This document shows, one piece after another, positions 29,738 to 32,619 of a DNA stretch of 32,619 nt. Location: the NCBI GenBank assembly GCA_900553865.1, contig USFC01000008.1, forward strand, positions 1-32,619. The letters run 5' to 3'. The DNA comes from an uncultured Clostridium sp. GTDB lineage: Bacteria > Bacillota > Clostridia > TANB77 > CAG-508. Made by a program: the position numbers and the translations under genes. Below the pieces are notes generated by a model. That model had not been told where the DNA came from and did no database searches. It saw only the letters and a list, made by a program, of their open reading frames with translations. The first letter of the stretch is position 1; each line of letters begins with the position of its first letter.

Positions 29738-30279
29738 TTCTTATCCCAACTTTCTAACAAACTATTAATTTCTGCTTGTGGCTTTGTTTCTATGTTTAAT
29801 TCTTTAGCTTGTTGTACTAATAACTCTATTAATAAACTCATTTCTTTTGTGTTATATGTTGAACTTCCATAATAGCAATTTACTCTTATACATTTATCTT
29901 TTCTGCTAACTTCTTGAACTAAAAATCCTAGTCCTTGTCTTTCCCATATTCTTTTAAAATCTTCAAATGCTTTTTCTTCTATTATCATTGCTTGAAATGT
30001 GCCTATGTTTGAAATTGCATCTTTGTATATATCTTCTTTTGTTATTACTGCATCATTTGTTGTTAGCTTCTTTGCAATTAAATCGCATATAACCCAGCAA
30101 TAACTATTTGCATCTAAAGACCTTTTCTTGTACCATTTCTTTAATTCGACATTTAGTTTATTTTCGTTTTTAAGTTCTTCTACTATACTTAATTCATTTG
30201 TGTCTAATAAAAGGCTTATTTTGGGTTTTCGTGTGTTAAAATCTATACTTATATCATTGATTATTCCTGTAGTTTGCAT
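29734..30279 (-). CDS. recombination-associated phage protein (KKRSLDANSY type)
   Basis: 181 residues. KKWYKKRSLDANSYCWVICDLIAKKL and YYGSSTYNTKEMSLLIELLVQQAKELNIET are phrases shared by a common but poorly characterised phage family found beside RecT. Some members are described as NinB- or nuclease-like; I cannot confirm an active site here. Tightly packed between the HNH and MBL genes. Confidence 0.7.
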   Translation of the reverse strand: MQTTGIINDISIDFNTRKPKISLLLDTNELSIVEELKNENKLNVELKKWYKKRSLDANSYCWVICDLIAKKLTTNDAVITKEDIYKDAISNIGTFQAMIIEEKAFEDFKRIWERQGLGFLVQEVSRKDKCIRVNCYYGSSTYNTKEMSLLIELLVQQAKELNIETKPQAEINSLLESWDKK

Positions 30280-30281
30280 AT

Positions 30282-30917
30282 TTACCTCTCTACATGTTGA
30301 TGCATTAGCACATATTCTGAATTTTCTCCCATATTATTTAATAAAAATTCACTTGCTTGTTGTTTACTTAAATGACTATCTTTTGCTCTAAATTCATAAA
30401 CATATTTGCAATCTTGTTGTTTTTCTTTTATTCTTTCTTCTATTTCATCTTCGTCATAATTTCCCTCAACAAGATATAAGTCATAATTTTTAGCACTTAT
30501 TCCTTCAATTGTTTTTGTGTCTGTCATATATATAACTTTATAATCGTCAAATAACACTCTATAGCCACATTGTGGTACATCATGATATAATTTAATAGGT
30601 ATAATTTTAAATAACTTATAATCGTATCTCGTACCAATTTGAAGTACGTCTATGTTCTTTCTTTTAACTCCGCATTCTAAAAGTGGTTTTAATAGCCATT
30701 CACAACAAGCAAATCTCAATGTTGGTCTTTCTTTAGCCAACCTCTTTATTGTTTCTTTCTTAAAATGGTCTGAATGAATATGTGTTAATAACACTATTTT
30801 CAAATTTTTATAATATTTTTCTAATTTTTTAAAAGTAACTCCACAATCTATTAAAATTATGTCTTTAATTATTGTCGCATTTCCTGTACTGCAACTTGAT
30901 ATAATTTTATAGTTCAT
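30282..30917 (-). CDS. metallo-beta-lactamase-fold hydrolase
   Basis: 211 residues. The signature THIHSDH (His46, His48, Asp50, His51) and a preceding DCGV strand define the MBL fold; further candidate metal ligands lie at YHD and MTDTKT. In RecT-containing phages such a protein may act as the nuclease partner or in nucleotide/RNA processing. Overlaps the RecT gene by 11 bases, so the two are coupled. Confidence 0.85.
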   Translation of the reverse strand: MNYKIISSCSTGNATIIKDIILIDCGVTFKKLEKYYKNLKIVLLTHIHSDHFKKETIKRLAKERPTLRFACCEWLLKPLLECGVKRKNIDVLQIGTRYDYKLFKIIPIKLYHDVPQCGYRVLFDDYKVIYMTDTKTIEGISAKNYDLYLVEGNYDEDEIEERIKEKQQDCKYVYEFRAKDSHLSKQQASEFLLNNMGENSEYVLMHQHVER

Positions 30918-31593
30918 TCATTGATACCTCTTTTGTATCTTCTGTTTGTTCTTCTATTTCTGCTTGTACTTCAATAGAATCTTGTTGCGGAATTTCTTGT
31001 TGCATTTCTTCTGCTTCATACATTCCTGCCAAATCTTCAACAAATGTTTCTCTTAATGCTCTAACTTTTGCAACTTTTTCAACCATTGTTGCTCCTTTAC
31101 TTCCCCAATTTGAATTTAATTGCCCTTGTCCTGTCTTTTGTGCTACCTCATTAAAACTTACACTTGAATATATAGGATGTGTCCAGTCTTTTCTGAATAC
31201 TCTAGCCCAGCCACCAACGAGTTGATCTGTTCCTAATCTAAATGTTCCTTGTCTTTCTTCCACACTTCCATCTTCTTTTTGAACTATAATTCCACTTTCC
31301 ATTCCGTCATAATTTGGATTTAATACTGCTCTTTTTAAAATTGCATCTTTTCCTACTACTAATTGTGCAGGTACTCCTGCCTTATATTTAATTAAATATG
31401 CTTCTCTTAAAAATGGATTTAATTTTCTAACTTTGCAAAGCTCTGTAAATAATTTGAACTCTTGATTTGTTATTTTAGCATCTGTTCCTACTATATATTC
31501 TTGTACTATACTTGGTGTTAATTTAATTTCATTTCCATCAATATCAAATTTGACCATTAATTCATTGTTTGTTTTTTGCACTTCATTACTCAT
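30907..31593 (-). CDS. recT: RecT/Bet family single-strand annealing protein
   Basis: 228 residues from ATG 31593; GGAGGATACGATT precedes it. The core (LTPSIVQEYIVGTDAKITNQEFKLF, KLNPFLREAYLIKY, GKDAILKRA, WARVFRKDW, KVRALRETF) matches phage recombination proteins of the Bet/RecT type, with an acidic low-complexity tail. It anneals complementary strands during phage recombination, together with the MBL-fold protein and RusA. It starts inside the last codons of the DUF1351 gene. Confidence 0.9.
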   Translation of the reverse strand: MSNEVQKTNNELMVKFDIDGNEIKLTPSIVQEYIVGTDAKITNQEFKLFTELCKVRKLNPFLREAYLIKYKAGVPAQLVVGKDAILKRAVLNPNYDGMESGIIVQKEDGSVEERQGTFRLGTDQLVGGWARVFRKDWTHPIYSSVSFNEVAQKTGQGQLNSNWGSKGATMVEKVAKVRALRETFVEDLAGMYEAEEMQQEIPQQDSIEVQAEIEEQTEDTKEVSMNEL

Positions 31594-32422
31594 AATCGTA
31601 TCCTCCATTTTCTAAAAATTGTTTTAATTCTTTTAGCTTTGTTATTGTTCCTTTTACTGTAAATTTTAATATTAATACTTCTTCTTGTTTTTCTTCTTTT
31701 GGTTGTTCTAAAGGTTTGTTAAATATATTTTCTAATTGTTCATAACTTTTTTGAGTTATTTCGTGATTTTCATTCATTTCAATATGTACTGTTTTTTGTT
31801 CTTCTTTTTTCTTTTCTTCCTCTATTGCTTTAAATCTATTTGTTACCATTGTTATTGCTTGTGCTACATTTAATGTCTGTTTATATTCAACTAATATTTC
31901 TGCTTTATGTTCTTGTGTTTCAATTAGTTTTAAATCATCTACTATTTTGTCTATAAATTGTTTTACTTGTTCCTTTAAACTTTTCATACTTGCTGATAAT
32001 GTTACATTTATTCTTGCTTGTCCATATGAAACAAAATCAATATTATTAGCTGTTTTGTATTCTTCAAAATAATCTTTTATTTCTTGTTCCTTTTTCGCTT
32101 TTAATTCATTTTCTACACTATCTACCTTATTTTTTAATTCGATATCAGCATTTTTGTATTTGTCTGATACATATTGTTTATAAACTTCTTCAAATTGCAT
32201 ATAAGGTGCTAGTACTTGTTCTTTTACTAGTTTTCTTTGTATTTCTAAATCTTTAAATTCTTTATTTAAATCTGCCCTTACTTGTTTAACTTCTTTTATA
32301 GTTTCTTCTGTACAGATTAAACTTTTTGCATTTTCAACTTTTCTCTCTATTTCTGTTGATAGCTCTTTTAACCTTTCTTGTATGATTGGCAATTGCTTAA
32401 CTACTATTAATTCATTACTCAT
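31586..32422 (-). CDS. DUF1351 protein
   Basis: 278 residues. The charged helical N-terminus (LSTEIERKVENAKSLICTEETIKEVKQVRADLNKEFKDLE) is the hallmark of DUF1351 proteins, which nearly always precede RecT in phages of Gram-positive bacteria. The role is unknown but tied to recombination. Ribosome site GGGAGG before ATG 32422. Confidence 0.85.
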   Translation of the reverse strand: MSNELIVVKQLPIIQERLKELSTEIERKVENAKSLICTEETIKEVKQVRADLNKEFKDLEIQRKLVKEQVLAPYMQFEEVYKQYVSDKYKNADIELKNKVDSVENELKAKKEQEIKDYFEEYKTANNIDFVSYGQARINVTLSASMKSLKEQVKQFIDKIVDDLKLIETQEHKAEILVEYKQTLNVAQAITMVTNRFKAIEEEKKKEEQKTVHIEMNENHEITQKSYEQLENIFNKPLEQPKEEKQEEVLILKFTVKGTITKLKELKQFLENGGYDYE

Positions 32423-32549
32423 TGTCGTTATCCTCCCATTCTCTATCTTCCTCTTCTGCTAAATGCTCATAATAAGCATCCCAGTCAATTGATTTTGCAT
32501 AAAAATTGTTATAACATTCATTGTTATATTGTTCTGTTACATCTAACAT
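32415..32549 (-). CDS. 44-residue acidic small protein
   Basis: ATG 32549 after GGGGAAGG. MLDVTEQYNNECYNNFYAKS is followed by a very acidic tail (EEEDREWEDNDNE). It overlaps the DUF1351 start by eight bases and is probably coupled to it. The stretch 32550-32619 holds no other gene that I can see. Confidence 0.6.
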   Translation of the reverse strand: MLDVTEQYNNECYNNFYAKSIDWDAYYEHLAEEEDREWEDNDNE

Positions 32550-32619
32550 TTTTATTCCTTCCCCTGTCAATCATTTTTGAAAATGTCTTAAAAATTTTTA
32601 TTTATTAGCACTAAATTTT

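Noticed and set aside
1..32619. CRISPR array, insertion sequence or integrase
   Set aside because: No regularly spaced repeats, no transposase or recombinase motif and no att-like duplication were found in the window.

Overview
This window is most of a temperate siphovirus or prophage of a very AT-rich Gram-positive host (Bacillota, probably an uncultured Clostridia- or Bacilli-type gut bacterium). The basis is the base composition, strong AGGAGG-type ribosome sites, and an SPP1/TP901-like gene order with tail tube, tape measure and G/GT tail chaperones but no sheath. Almost every gene is on the minus strand, so the functional order runs from right to left. No integrase, lysogeny repressor or att site was found; they probably lie beyond the left edge, where a divergent promoter pair begins another region.

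Layout from right to left. 32549-27066 is the early module: a DUF1351 protein, a RecT/Bet annealase, an MBL-fold hydrolase, an HNH-type protein, a winged-helix replication protein, a YkgJ-like cysteine protein and a RusA resolvase. 27069-22857 holds many small accessory genes (zinc ribbons, coiled coils, a DUF3268 protein) and ends with a sigma-r4-like (ArpU/RinA-type) late regulator. Directly after the regulator come a candidate late promoter with tandem TTGACCTTTTT repeats, a tRNA(CAU) with initiator-like features and a 105-nt imperfect palindrome. 22420-21016 has small genes and a membrane protein with its own promoter. 20963-12069 is packaging and head: TerS, TerL, portal, minor head protein with an ADP-ribosyltransferase-like domain, an Acb2/Tad1-like cyclic-nucleotide sponge, scaffold, major capsid with an inserted domain, and connectors. 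12056-1967 is the tail: tube, G/GT chaperones, a moron-like membrane protein, tape measure, hub, S74-terminated fibre and receptor-binding protein. 1955-545 is lysis: XhlA-like protein, holin and amidase. At 281-541 a plus-strand unit (promoter, 51-codon gene, terminator) faces the operon.

The most striking observation concerns the codon CGG. By hand scan, CGG is absent from the reading frames of about ten thousand codons except in four genes (tail component 12452-12989, minor head protein 16110-17544, a cysteine-rich protein 27804-28002, and the replication protein 28680-29256). In all four the frame must shift +1 exactly there: the C is skipped, or CGGR is read as a quadruplet, and translation continues at GGA or GGG. 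The result is a normal-length protein whose stop overlaps or abuts the next gene. Two of these genes are structural and one is a replication gene. This points to CGG being unassigned or starved and acting as a programmed +1 frameshift signal. Three tiny accessory genes carry ordinary A-run indels, which are a different phenomenon and a caution about sequence quality.
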